A DNA stretch of 64,000 nucleotides from Mycobacterium ahvazicum (GCF_900176255.2 NZ_FXEG02000005.1:62001-126000), one strand, 5' to 3'; positions 43,262-51,871 are shown, counted from the first letter of the stretch. A program made the numbers and translations. Notes: generated from the letters alone by a model not told the origin.

Positions 43262-43908
43262 TGGAGATCGAATACCTGCTGACCGCCACCCGCTCCGCAC
43301 GCAAGACGCTTGACCTCGACGCGCCCGTCGACCTCGAGGATATTCGCGAATCCCTGCGCATCGGCCTGCAGGCGGCCAACGGCTCTAACTCGCAGGCCTG
43401 GCGCTGGCTGGTGGTCGCCGACCCGGCGAAGCGGCAGCAGATCGCCGAGTTGTACCGCGACGCATATCTGAAACGAGTCGGCGGCCAACTGCTCGCCGAC
43501 CTGCTGCCGGCCGGGACGCCCGAAAGCCGGCTCATGTCGTCGACGGAGTGGCTGGTCGAGAACATGGCGAAGGTGCCGCTGCTGGTAATCCCAAGCTATG
43601 AGCCCTACTTGCCGCGCATCGACGGCGACGAGTCGTTTCACCTGGCCACCCTGTACGGCTCGATCTTCCCCGCGGTGTGGAATTTTCAGCTCGCGTTGCA
43701 CACCCGCGGCTACGGCACCTGCGTGACAACCCTGCACCTGCACCACGAACACGAGGTGTCCGAACTGCTCGGGATTCCGCCGACCTTCGTCCAGGGCGCC
43801 CTGCTGCCCGTAGGCCGGTTGCGGGCCGGGCAGACCTTCTCCCCCGCCCCGCGGCGCCCCCTCGCCGAGGTGATCGCGGTGGACAGTTGGGACGGTCCCG
43901 GGCTCTAG
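43261..43908 (+). CDS. Nitroreductase-family flavoprotein
   Basis: 215 residues from the ATG at 43261, with AGGAGC before it and a one-base overlap with the ACAD gene. FMN-binding basic N-terminus (TRSARKTLDL), QAANGSNSQAWRWLVV, and GSIFPAVWNFQLALHTRGYGTCVTTLHL near residues 130-160 are nitroreductase signatures. The usual early RRSxR motif is altered to TRSARK. It probably reduces an enone, quinone or nitro group in the pathway served by the ACAD pair. Confidence 0.88.
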   Translation: MEIEYLLTATRSARKTLDLDAPVDLEDIRESLRIGLQAANGSNSQAWRWLVVADPAKRQQIAELYRDAYLKRVGGQLLADLLPAGTPESRLMSSTEWLVENMAKVPLLVIPSYEPYLPRIDGDESFHLATLYGSIFPAVWNFQLALHTRGYGTCVTTLHLHHEHEVSELLGIPPTFVQGALLPVGRLRAGQTFSPAPRRPLAEVIAVDSWDGPGL

Positions 43909-44012
43909 GGCCTTAGACTGGGTGGGTCACCGCTGTTAGCAGCGCATTTGAGCCGGTTCCCGACGGCCAATCTGATAGCCTTTAACAACGATTTGGTTCG
44001 GCAGGAGGACGA

Positions 44013-44060
44013 ATGCGCAGCGTGGCCCGGTCGCAGTCCTCTCAACATATGCACCGTTAG
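44013..44060 (+). CDS. 15-residue upstream ORF of the tandem TetR gene
   Basis: ATG at 44013 with a perfect AGGAGG 5 bases upstream, reading MRSVARSQSSQHMHR and stopping TAG at 44058-44060, two bases before the ATG of the regulator. The regulator has no Shine-Dalgarno of its own between the two, so its translation probably depends on ribosomes ending this peptide. The peptide has three Arg and three Ser in 15 residues. Confidence 0.55.
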   Translation: MRSVARSQSSQHMHR

Positions 44061-44062
44061 CC

Positions 44063-45367
44063 ATGGCCAAAGCCGAACCCTTGGCTAAGGGAAAGCGGGC
44101 GGCCACCGATCGCCTGGATCAGCCGGACGATTCCGGGACGCGCCGCACCGAGATCCTGCAGACCGCCGCATCTTTGATCGCATCCTCGGGATTGCGGACG
44201 TCGTTGCAGGAGATCGCCGACGCGGCGGGAATTCTGCCTGGAAGCCTGTATCACCATTTCGAATCCAAAGAAGCGATCCTCATCGAGCTGATCCGGCGCT
44301 ATCAGGACGATCTGCACCGCATCGGGGAGCGGGCCCAGGCGCGACTGGACGAACCCGATTCGCGACCGCCCGCCGACAAAATCATCGAGCTGGGATCGGC
44401 GGTAGCCAACTGCGCCGTGCATCATCGCGCCGCGCTGCAGATGTCGTTCTACGAGGGACCGAGCGCGGACCCCGAATTGATGAACCTGACCCGAAATCAG
44501 TCCGTCGCGGTGCAAGCGGCGATGGTGCAAACGCTGCGCGCCGGCAGGTGGAGCGGCTACATCAAGCCGGACATCGATCTGCCCACGCTGGCCGACCGTA
44601 TCTGCCAGACCATGCTGCAGGTCGGGCTGGACGTCATGCGGCATAACTCTCCCCCCGACCAGGTGGCGGAGCTGCTGTGCCGAATCATCCTGCGGGGCTT
44701 GGCCGCCCGGCCGCCCACCGATGCGGCGTTGGATCGGTCCAATGCATTTTCGGCGGCCAGCGCCGTCATCGAATCGTGGGCCGACGACATCGACGCCGAT
44801 CCCAGCGACAAGGCCGCCCATGTCCGCGCCGTGGCACGAACCGAGTTCGGCCGCAAGGGTTATGAAGCCACCACGATCCGCGACATCGCATCGGCGGCGG
44901 GACTTGGTACCGGCACGGTGTATCGGGTGATCGGCTCCAAGGACGAACTTCTCGACTCGATCATGATGTCGTTCGGTCAGAAGGTCGAGGCCGGCTGGGT
45001 CAGCGTGCTGCGCTCGGATTCCTCCCTCATCGAGAAGCTGGACGCGTTGAGCTGGATCAACGTCAATGCTCTGGATCGCTTTTCCGACGAATTCCGCATT
45101 CAGCTGGCGTGGATGCGGCAAACACCACCGACCGCCAATCCCGGCTGGTCGTATCCCACCCGGCTACGGCAGATGAAATCGCTGCTCTCCGAAGGCATCC
45201 GCTCCGGCGAGATCGGCATCGACGCCCCGTCGACCGCGATGCTGGCGCGCTGCGTCATCAGCCTGCAGTGGATTCCGGAGAACATTCTGCGCGAGATCGG
45301 AAAGCGACCGGCGCTGGTGCACATCCGTGACACCGTTTTGCGCGGCGCCGCCGTCCGGGGCAAGTAA
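44063..45367 (+). CDS. Tandem two-domain TetR regulator (Mce3R architecture)
   Basis: 434 residues, twice the normal TetR size. HTH 1 is at residues 45-66 (TSLQEIADAAGILPGSLYHHF), HTH 2 at about 272-292 (TTIRDIASAAGLGTGTVYRVI). Each is followed by its own helical ligand domain. M. tuberculosis Mce3R (406 residues), a repressor of lipid-catabolic genes including a fadE17/fadE18 pair, has the same double layout. Encoded between the ACAD operon and an SDR gene that share an operator motif, it is the obvious candidate regulator of the whole block (inference). It has no promoter of the site family itself. Confidence 0.9.
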   Translation: MAKAEPLAKGKRAATDRLDQPDDSGTRRTEILQTAASLIASSGLRTSLQEIADAAGILPGSLYHHFESKEAILIELIRRYQDDLHRIGERAQARLDEPDSRPPADKIIELGSAVANCAVHHRAALQMSFYEGPSADPELMNLTRNQSVAVQAAMVQTLRAGRWSGYIKPDIDLPTLADRICQTMLQVGLDVMRHNSPPDQVAELLCRIILRGLAARPPTDAALDRSNAFSAASAVIESWADDIDADPSDKAAHVRAVARTEFGRKGYEATTIRDIASAAGLGTGTVYRVIGSKDELLDSIMMSFGQKVEAGWVSVLRSDSSLIEKLDALSWINVNALDRFSDEFRIQLAWMRQTPPTANPGWSYPTRLRQMKSLLSEGIRSGEIGIDAPSTAMLARCVISLQWIPENILREIGKRPALVHIRDTVLRGAAVRGK

Positions 45368-45395
45368 GACCGGCCAACTCAATACGGCCCCGGTA

Positions 45396-45424
45396 TTGAA
45401 CCAAATAACTGTTACCCATACAGT
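45396..45424 (+). promoter_or_regulatory. Promoter with operator in the spacer (site 6), for the SDR gene
   Basis: Plus strand: -35 TTGAAC (45396-45401), 17-base spacer, -10 TACAGT (45419-45424). The operator AACCAAATAACTGTTA spans 45399-45414, three to four mismatches at the outer and central positions but with both half-site cores (CCAAAT, CTGTT). Leader about 40 bases. Confidence 0.62.
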
Positions 45425-45469
45425 TGAGCAGTTAGAACCGCGTTGGCATTATCCGAGAAGGGGATTTCC

Positions 45470-46312
45470 ATGACCATTGTCGATCGGTTGCGCTACGACG
45501 GCAAGCGCGCTCTCGTGGTCGGGGGCGCCACCGGCATGGGCGCCGCGGCGGCCAAGTCAGCCGCCGAGCTCGGTGCCGAGGTCATCGTGCTGGATTACGC
45601 GCCCGTGGACTACGACGTTGCCCAGTCCGTGCAGGTCGACCTGCGCGACCCCGCCTCGATCGACTCCGCTCTCGACCAGATCACGGGTCCCATCCACGCG
45701 GTGTTCTCCGCGGCCGGCGTCGCCGACGGCACGATCGACCTGATGAAGATCAACTTCATCGGCCACCGCCACCTGATCGACCGCCTGCTCGAGAAGAACC
45801 AGCTTCCCAACGGTTCGGCCATCTGCTTCATCTCCTCGGTCGCCGGCATGGGCTGGGAGAACGACCTGGACCTGATGCTGGAATTCCTCGAGACACCGGA
45901 CTTCGCCGCGGCCGAGGCGTGGTGCCAGGCGCACGAGGCCGACGGGATCAACCACTACGGAACCAGCAAGAAGGTGATCAACACCTACGTGGCCACCCAG
46001 GGCTACCCGCTGGCGAAGAAGGGAATTCGCATCAACGCGATCTGCCCCGGGCCGACCGACACGCCCCTGGCCCAGGCCAACGCGGACCTGTGGCTGTCCT
46101 TCGCCCAGGACTACCGCGACGAGACCGGCGCCAAGGTGCACACGCCCGAGCAGATGGGCGACGTGATGGCGTTCCTCAACAGCGAGGCCGCCTGCGGCGT
46201 CAGCGGTATCACCCTGCTGGTCGACTCCGGACACACGATGGCCTCCATGACCGGTGCCTACGCGCCGGGTAAGCCGATCATCGACATCATCATGGGCAAG
46301 ATCAAGCTCTAG
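45470..46312 (+). CDS. SDR-family oxidoreductase (coniferyl-alcohol/hydroxysteroid dehydrogenase-like)
   Basis: 280 residues from the ATG at 45470, with AAGGGGA upstream. VVGGATGMGAAAAKSAAELGAEVIVLDYA is the NAD site with an acidic acceptor, SSVAG and YGTSK the catalytic residues. A roughly 30-residue insertion before YGTSK (LDLMLEFLETPDFAAAEAWCQAHEADGINH) is shared with hydroxysteroid and coniferyl alcohol dehydrogenases. It is preceded by a site-6 promoter and the tandem TetR gene. Confidence 0.9.
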   Translation: MTIVDRLRYDGKRALVVGGATGMGAAAAKSAAELGAEVIVLDYAPVDYDVAQSVQVDLRDPASIDSALDQITGPIHAVFSAAGVADGTIDLMKINFIGHRHLIDRLLEKNQLPNGSAICFISSVAGMGWENDLDLMLEFLETPDFAAAEAWCQAHEADGINHYGTSKKVINTYVATQGYPLAKKGIRINAICPGPTDTPLAQANADLWLSFAQDYRDETGAKVHTPEQMGDVMAFLNSEAACGVSGITLLVDSGHTMASMTGAYAPGKPIIDIIMGKIKL

Positions 46313-46375
46313 GGGCGCCACCATAGGGCGTAGTCGGGTCGCCACCATCGGACCTGACGTCGGTACCGTCGAAGC

Positions 46376-47020
46376 ATGGCACGCATCATCGTCTTCGGCG
46401 GACACGGCAAGGTGGCACTGCAGCTGGCTCGCATCCTGAGCGAACGAGGCGAGCAAGTGACCTCCGTCTTCCGCAATCCCGACCACTCCGACGATGTCGC
46501 CGCCACCGGCGCCGAACCGGTGGTTGCCGACATCGAGCAGCTGGACACCAACGCGCTGGCCGAGCAGATGGCCGGACACGACGCGGTCGTCTTCTCGGCC
46601 GGCGCGGGCGGCGGCAATCCGGCGCGTACCTTTGCCGTCGACCGGGACGCCGCGATCCGGGTGATCGATGCCGCCGGCCAGGCGGGCGTCCCGCGGTTTG
46701 TGATGGTGTCTTACTTCGGTGCGGGTCCGGATCATGGTGTACCGCAGGATGATCCATTCTTCGCCTACGCGGAGGCCAAGGCCGCCGCGGACGAGTACCT
46801 GCGGGCCAGCCAGTTGGACTGGACGGTGCTCGGTCCCGGCCGGCTGACGCTGGACGAAGCGACCGGGCGCATCACTGTCGGCGAAGAGGGCACGGGTGAG
46901 GTATCCCGTGCCGATGTCGCGCTCGTCGTGGCCGCCGCGCTTTCCGACGATTCGACGATCCGGCGGACCATCGAATTCAACAACGGAGACGTCCCGGTCG
47001 CCGAGGCATTGGCGGGCTGA
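46376..47020 (+). CDS. NAD(P)H-binding SDR (YwnB/BVR-B-like)
   Basis: 214-residue atypical SDR with VFGGHGKVALQLARILSERGEQV at the N-terminus, FRNPDH, FSAGAGGG and AKAAADEYLRASQLDWTVLGPG. This is the single-domain NAD(P)-binding type (biliverdin-reductase-B/YwnB-like), often involved in redox or regulatory sensing. It lies 63 bases after the SDR at 45470 and may be co-transcribed. It is just upstream of the metE riboswitch. Confidence 0.85.
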   Translation: MARIIVFGGHGKVALQLARILSERGEQVTSVFRNPDHSDDVAATGAEPVVADIEQLDTNALAEQMAGHDAVVFSAGAGGGNPARTFAVDRDAAIRVIDAAGQAGVPRFVMVSYFGAGPDHGVPQDDPFFAYAEAKAAADEYLRASQLDWTVLGPGRLTLDEATGRITVGEEGTGEVSRADVALVVAAALSDDSTIRRTIEFNNGDVPVAEALAG

Positions 47021-47077
47021 CTAAACTTCATCTCGCAACTGGTTTGCGTGCGCCGCAAGGCGCGGGCATCGAGCGAA

Positions 47078-47250
47078 GCAACGTTAGCCATGCTTCGTGA
47101 GAGGGAACCCGGTGGGAATCCGGGACTGTCCCGCAACGGTATGCAGGAACGACCGCCGTCACCTAGGCACTGGTCTCACGACTGGGAAGCGACGGCCACT
47201 AGGAGCACCAGTGGGTGCGCGCCTGCGAGTCCGGAGACCTGCCAGCTGTG
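47078..47250 (+). ncRNA. Cobalamin (B12) riboswitch in the metE leader
   Basis: Conserved B12-box features in order: GTTAGCCATGC, then GAGAGGGAACCCGGTG and GGAATCCGGGACTGTCCCGC (47101-47136) with AACGGTATGC after it, a peripheral stem region, and the closing GCGAGTCCGGAGACCTGCC (47224-47242). It is upstream of B12-independent methionine synthase, the classical target: adenosyl- or methylcobalamin binding turns metE off when MetH can work. Limits are approximate. Confidence 0.92.
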
Positions 47251-47319
47251 CCGGGCGCGCCGCGTCCGGCGGCTCATCGCCTCGTGGAATGGGCGTTAGG
47301 CTGCAGCCGTTGGTGGTTA

Positions 47320-47412
47320 GTGCTTCAAGAAAAAGAGGTGCTAACCGCTGTTGGAGTGGCTGTACGTCCGCCGGCGGTGACCACCACGTCGATTGAAGGA
47401 CGAATATCGTGA
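47320..47412 (+). CDS. Candidate upstream ORF overlapping metE
   Basis: GTG at 47320 (GGTGG 4 bases before) opens a 30-codon frame, VLQEKEVLTAVGVAVRPPAV and onward, ending in TGA at 47410-47412 that overlaps the GTG of metE (GTGA). It lies in the expression platform of the riboswitch, so coupling of its translation to metE is possible. Weak codon evidence. Confidence 0.35.
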   Translation: MLQEKEVLTAVGVAVRPPAVTTTSIEGRIS

Positions 47413-49688
47413 CCTCCCAACCATTTACCGCAACCGTCGTCGGTTCTCCGCGCATCGGCCCGAAACGCGAACTCAAGCGCGCGACCGAGGGCTATTGGAA
47501 AGGCCGAACCAGCCGCGCGGAACTCGAAGAAGTCGCCGCCACCCTGCGCCGCGACACCTGGACGGCCCTGACCGAAGCCGGTTTGGACTCGGTGCCGGTG
47601 AACACCTTCTCCTATTACGACCAAATGCTCGACACCGCGGTCATGCTGGGCGCGTTGCCGGCCCGGGCCGCACAGGTTCCCGACGACCTGGACCGCTACT
47701 TCGCCGCCGCCCGCGGCAACGCCGATGTCGCGCCGTTGGAGATGACCAAGTGGTTCGACACCAACTACCACTACATCGTTCCCGAGATCGAACCCGCGAC
47801 GAAGTTCACGCTGAACCCGGACAAGGTGCTCTCTGAGCTGAAAGAAGCTCTCGGGCAAGGGATTCCGGCCCGCCCGGTCGTCATAGGTCCGATCACGTTT
47901 CTGTTGCTGAGCAAGGGCGTCAACGGTGGCGGCGCGCCGATCGAGCGCTTGCAGGAGCTGGTGGGAATCTACTCCGAGCTGCTGAGCCTGCTCGCCGACC
48001 CGTCTGTTGGAGGCGCGCAATGGGTACAGATCGACGAGCCGGCGCTGGTCACCGACATCTCGCCCGACGCCCCCGCGCTTGCCGAAGCGGTCTACAACGC
48101 GCTAGGCAAGGTGAGCAACCGGCCCGCCATCTACGTCGCCACCTACTTCGGTGACCCCGGCGAGTCGCTCGCAGCGTTGGCCCGCACGCCCGTCGAGGCG
48201 ATCGGCGTCGACCTGGTGTACGGCGCCGACACGGCGATCGCCGCAGTGCCCGAGCTGGCCGACAAGACCCTGGTGGCCGGCATCGTCGACGGACGCAACA
48301 TCTGGCGGACCGACTTGCAAGCGGCACTGAGCAAACTGGCATCGCTGCTGGGTTCGGCCGCCAACATCGCGGTGTCGACGTCATGCTCCACGCTGCACGT
48401 GCCGTATTCGCTGGAGCCGGAGACCGGCCTGGACGACGCGCTGCGCAGCTGGCTGGCATTCGGGCAGGAGAAGGTGGCCGAGGTGGTGACGCTGTCCCGT
48501 GCGCTGCATCTGGGCCGCGACGCCGTCGCCGCGCAGATCGAGGCATCCAACGCCGCCGTCGCCTCCCGCAAGAAGGATCCGCGGCTGCACAACGACCGGG
48601 TCCGGGCCCGCATCGAAGAGATCGTCGCGACCGGTACCCACCGCGGCGACGCCGCACAACGGCGGGTCAGCCAGGACGAGCGGCTGCACCTGCCGCCGCT
48701 GCCGACCACCACGATCGGGTCGTTTCCGCAGACCGTCGAGATCCGCAAGGCGCGCGCCGCGCTGGTCGCCGGTGAGATCGACGAGGCCGAGTACGACCGG
48801 CGGATGAAACAGGAGATTTCTGACGTCATCGCGCTGCAGGAGCAGCTCGGCCTCGACGTGTTGGTGCACGGTGAGCCCGAGCGCAACGACATGGTGCAGT
48901 ACTTCGCCGAGCAGCTGGACGGCTTCTTCGCCACCAAGAACGGCTGGGTGCAGTCCTACGGCAGCCGCTGCGTGCGGCCGCCGGTGCTCTACGGCGACGT
49001 AATCCGCCGGCAGCCGATGACGGTGGAATGGGCGAAATACGCGCAGTCCCTGACCGACAAGCCGGTCAAGGGCATGCTGACCGGCCCGGTGACGATCCTG
49101 GCGTGGTCGTTCGTCCGTGACGACCAGCCGCTGGCCGACACCGCCAACCAGGTGGCACTGGCGATCCGCGACGAGACGGTGGATCTGGAGTCCGCCGGCA
49201 TCGCGGTCATCCAGGTCGACGAGCCCGCACTGCGTGAGCTGCTGCCGCTGCGCCGGGCCGATCAGGAGGACTACTTGCGTTGGGCCGTCGGGTCTTTCCG
49301 GTTAGCCACCTCGGGCGTCGCCGACTCGACTCAGATCCACACCCACCTGTGCTACTCGGAGTTCGGCGAGGTGATCGGCGCGATCGCCGACCTGGATGCC
49401 GATGTCACGTCCATCGAGGCAGCGCGCTCGCATATGGAGGTGCTCGACGATCTCAACGCGGTCGGCTTCGCCAACAGCGTGGGCCCGGGCGTCTACGACA
49501 TCCACTCGCCGCGGGTGCCCAGCTCCGGCGAAATGGCTGAGTCGCTGCGGGCCGCGCTGCAGGCTCTGCCCGCGGAGCGGCTGTGGGTCAACCCCGACTG
49601 CGGCCTCAAAACGCGCAACACCGACGAGGTAACCGCGTCGCTGCAGAACATGGTCGCCGCGGCGCAGGAAGTGCGCGCGGGAGTCTAA
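47409..49688 (+). CDS. metE: MetE, cobalamin-independent methionine synthase
   Basis: 759 residues, full length. Two TIM barrels: the N-terminal one (residues 1-390, SPRIGPKRELKRATEGYWKG) and the catalytic C-terminal one with TTTIGSFPQT, the zinc ligands in HTHLCYSEFGE (His, Cys), a Glu in the middle, and the last Cys in NPDCGLKTR. It transfers a methyl group from methyltetrahydrofolate-(Glu)n to homocysteine. Start GTG with AAGGA 8 bases upstream. Regulated by the riboswitch above. Confidence 0.97.
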   Translation: MTSQPFTATVVGSPRIGPKRELKRATEGYWKGRTSRAELEEVAATLRRDTWTALTEAGLDSVPVNTFSYYDQMLDTAVMLGALPARAAQVPDDLDRYFAAARGNADVAPLEMTKWFDTNYHYIVPEIEPATKFTLNPDKVLSELKEALGQGIPARPVVIGPITFLLLSKGVNGGGAPIERLQELVGIYSELLSLLADPSVGGAQWVQIDEPALVTDISPDAPALAEAVYNALGKVSNRPAIYVATYFGDPGESLAALARTPVEAIGVDLVYGADTAIAAVPELADKTLVAGIVDGRNIWRTDLQAALSKLASLLGSAANIAVSTSCSTLHVPYSLEPETGLDDALRSWLAFGQEKVAEVVTLSRALHLGRDAVAAQIEASNAAVASRKKDPRLHNDRVRARIEEIVATGTHRGDAAQRRVSQDERLHLPPLPTTTIGSFPQTVEIRKARAALVAGEIDEAEYDRRMKQEISDVIALQEQLGLDVLVHGEPERNDMVQYFAEQLDGFFATKNGWVQSYGSRCVRPPVLYGDVIRRQPMTVEWAKYAQSLTDKPVKGMLTGPVTILAWSFVRDDQPLADTANQVALAIRDETVDLESAGIAVIQVDEPALRELLPLRRADQEDYLRWAVGSFRLATSGVADSTQIHTHLCYSEFGEVIGAIADLDADVTSIEAARSHMEVLDDLNAVGFANSVGPGVYDIHSPRVPSSGEMAESLRAALQALPAERLWVNPDCGLKTRNTDEVTASLQNMVAAAQEVRAGV

Positions 49689-49695
49689 GACTCGC

Positions 49696-49751
49696 CGAGC
49701 GTAACGCCACGGCGAGTTACCGAGCGAAATCTCGACGTGGCGTTACGCTCG
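49696..49751. repeat. 16-bp inverted repeat after metE (terminator-like or dispersed palindrome)
   Basis: CGAGCGTAACGCCACG (49696-49711) and CGTGGCGTTACGCTCG (49736-49751) are exact inverted arms around 24 bases that contain GCGAGTTACCGAGCGAAATCTCG. The right arm covers the stop codon of the next, convergent gene. No T-run, so it is more like a mycobacterial intergenic palindrome than a classic terminator, though a stem this stable could end transcription from both sides. Confidence 0.75.
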
Positions 49752-51530
49752 CGAACTTTCACTTTCTGAGGGCTCTTCGGGCTCTTCGTCCGCCTCTGTC
49801 TCCCGCTCGGACCCGGACAGCACCTGGACCGGCACCTGGTCGTCCCAGGGCTGCCGGGTGACCATGTCCGCGACTTTGACTATGCCGCGTTCGAATTCGC
49901 CCGTCGCGGCGTCCACCAGCCGGTAGGCCTGCGTCTGCTTGTGGATCGGCTGGGCGTCGAGCAGCACCACCCGCACCTCACCGGGCAGAAAGCCGCAGCG
50001 CTGCTGCATCGCGGCGATCAGCTGTTCGTTGTGCATGTGGCCGTCGCCGAAATTCCATCCGATCGCGGTGCTGCAGATCCGCTCCCCGTCGGTGATCACA
50101 TAGTCGTCTTCGTTCTGACGGGCCATCGCCCGGTGCGCCAGGGTGAACAACGCCCGGCCGTGAGTGTTCATGGCGCGGAACGCATATCCGAGATACATCG
50201 GGATCTGGGCGCGTTCCTTGCCGTACACCTTCTCCAGCTGGGCCGCGGGCATGCTGGCGATCGAGACGATGTTGTGGTTGATTTTCTTGTCCGCCGATGC
50301 CTTGATGCACCACAGCGTGGTGTCCCAGTTGCCGGCGTAATAGCGCATGCCGGGCAGGAACGAGATCTTGCGCGGAAACAGGTTGCCCGCGATCACGATT
50401 GAGGCGATGAACGCGATGAAAAGCCCAACCAGGACAGGGTTTTTCAGGTCGGTCAGTCCGGTGTGAGTGTGGCCGACGAACAGCGCGAAGACGCCGAAAA
50501 TCATGAACACGTTCCACTCCAGCGGCACGCCCATCGGGATCGCCGACAGGATGCCGAAGTGGAAGATCACCATGATCGCTGCGGGGACCGCGGTCCACCA
50601 GCCGCCGTGCCCGACGAATAGCGCGATGGGCACACACATCTCGACGAAGGTGCTCACGTGGGCGAATACGCGCGACAACCGTCCGGGCCGCAGATCGTCG
50701 GGGAACTTCTCGAAGAACATCCGCTTGATGAACCGGGGCCGGAACACCGGGTTGTTGGACATCATCGTCGACATCACGAACGGAAAGTGCTTGTTCAGCT
50801 TGGAGGTGGCGGCGCCGATCCAGATCACCATGAACACCAGCTTGGCGGCGACGATCATGTCGACACCGCCGAACAGGAACGTCACCGACAGCGTCGCGTA
50901 TACCTCACCGCGGGCGGCCAAAAAGATCACCTTGTCGCGCAGTCCCAGGATCCCGAGAAGCACCAGGATCAGCACGATCCGCCACGGGCGAATCACCCCG
51001 ATCTGGGTGCCCAGCTCCGGTATCGGGCCGGTGCCGTCGGCGAACAACGTCAGGAAGGTCACCAGCAAGAACAGGCCGTACAGCGCGTTGTCGACCAGCG
51101 TACGGGCGGTGCCCTTGGTCCCGGGGATGCGCTGGGGCCACGGCGGCAACCGGATGGTGTCGGGCCGCAGCCAATACAGGATCGAGCCCAGCGGCGGGTT
51201 GAACCGGTTGTTCAGCGGCCCGAAGCCACAGCCCAGCCCGATCACCTCGAAGAGCATCGTGTACAGCACGACCTTCTCGAACACGATCGGCTCGGCGTAC
51301 CACGACATGACGTCGGTGAACGCCAACCCGCGAGTGGTCGGCACGGCCAACAACCACGCGAACAGGATGTAAAGCAAGATCTTGCCGACGTAGAACAGAT
51401 GCAGAACGACCGGCGTGCCGAACCCGACCTCGGCCCAATGTCGGGCCATCGGGCGGATCTTTTCGCTGCGGGACAGCTTGCTCCACTCGTCGATGTCGAC
51501 CTGCGGCAGTTCGGGTTGGAGAAATCCCAT
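49743..51530 (-). CDS. DUF3556-type integral membrane protein (Rv1132-like)
   Basis: 595 residues; 10-12 membrane segments between about residues 40 and 390, then a 200-residue soluble domain (SFLPGMRYYAGNWDTTLWCIKASADKKINHNIV to the acidic tail). The size and the MGFLQPELPQVD start match Rv1132. Gene context next to metE is the same as in M. tuberculosis. The ending is a low-complexity Glu/Ser run. No enzyme motif is recognised; transport or lipid handling are guesses. Confidence 0.85.
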   Translation of the reverse strand: MGFLQPELPQVDIDEWSKLSRSEKIRPMARHWAEVGFGTPVVLHLFYVGKILLYILFAWLLAVPTTRGLAFTDVMSWYAEPIVFEKVVLYTMLFEVIGLGCGFGPLNNRFNPPLGSILYWLRPDTIRLPPWPQRIPGTKGTARTLVDNALYGLFLLVTFLTLFADGTGPIPELGTQIGVIRPWRIVLILVLLGILGLRDKVIFLAARGEVYATLSVTFLFGGVDMIVAAKLVFMVIWIGAATSKLNKHFPFVMSTMMSNNPVFRPRFIKRMFFEKFPDDLRPGRLSRVFAHVSTFVEMCVPIALFVGHGGWWTAVPAAIMVIFHFGILSAIPMGVPLEWNVFMIFGVFALFVGHTHTGLTDLKNPVLVGLFIAFIASIVIAGNLFPRKISFLPGMRYYAGNWDTTLWCIKASADKKINHNIVSIASMPAAQLEKVYGKERAQIPMYLGYAFRAMNTHGRALFTLAHRAMARQNEDDYVITDGERICSTAIGWNFGDGHMHNEQLIAAMQQRCGFLPGEVRVVLLDAQPIHKQTQAYRLVDAATGEFERGIVKVADMVTRQPWDDQVPVQVLSGSERETEADEEPEEPSESESSRA

Positions 51531-51645
51531 GGTTTCACACCCTAGAACCTGCCGACCGTGTTGCGGATCGCGGATGACATCCTTTGCCCCCGGGTTCTCC
51601 GGCGGTTAGCGTGATGGCTTGGCACCTGCTTAGGAGATGTCCGTC

Positions 51646-51867
51646 ATGAGCAGACTTCGGTTCCTTATACCGGCCGCGGCGCTGGCGAGCGTGCTGGCCG
51701 CAGCACTCGGCGTCGGCATCGCTTGCGGTCAGGTCCCCGCAGCGGGAGATTCGTGCACGGTGTTGCACTCCACCACGCAGGACGCCAACGGCCGGACGAT
51801 GTGGTGCAACCCGACCATGACCGGCGACCACAGCCTGGTCTGGCAATACGGCGGGCCGACGGACTAG
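51646..51867 (+). CDS. Small secreted protein
   Basis: 73 residues from the ATG at 51646 (AGGAG 9 bases before; an ATG at 51637 directly abuts the AGGAG). A signal peptide MSRLRFLIPAAALASVLAAALGVGIA is followed by CGQVPAAGDSC and a mature part with MWCNPTM. Three Cys residues in all; the first, after GIA, could be lipidated though the lipobox is poor (GIAC). It converges with prpC, 4 bases between stops. Unknown function. Confidence 0.7.
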   Translation: MSRLRFLIPAAALASVLAAALGVGIACGQVPAAGDSCTVLHSTTQDANGRTMWCNPTMTGDHSLVWQYGGPTD

Positions 51868-51871
51868 GCGC

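Noticed and set aside
47041..47412. Longer open frames (65-105 codons) across the metE leader
   Set aside because: They overlap the conserved riboswitch; only the last 30 codons near metE merit mention.
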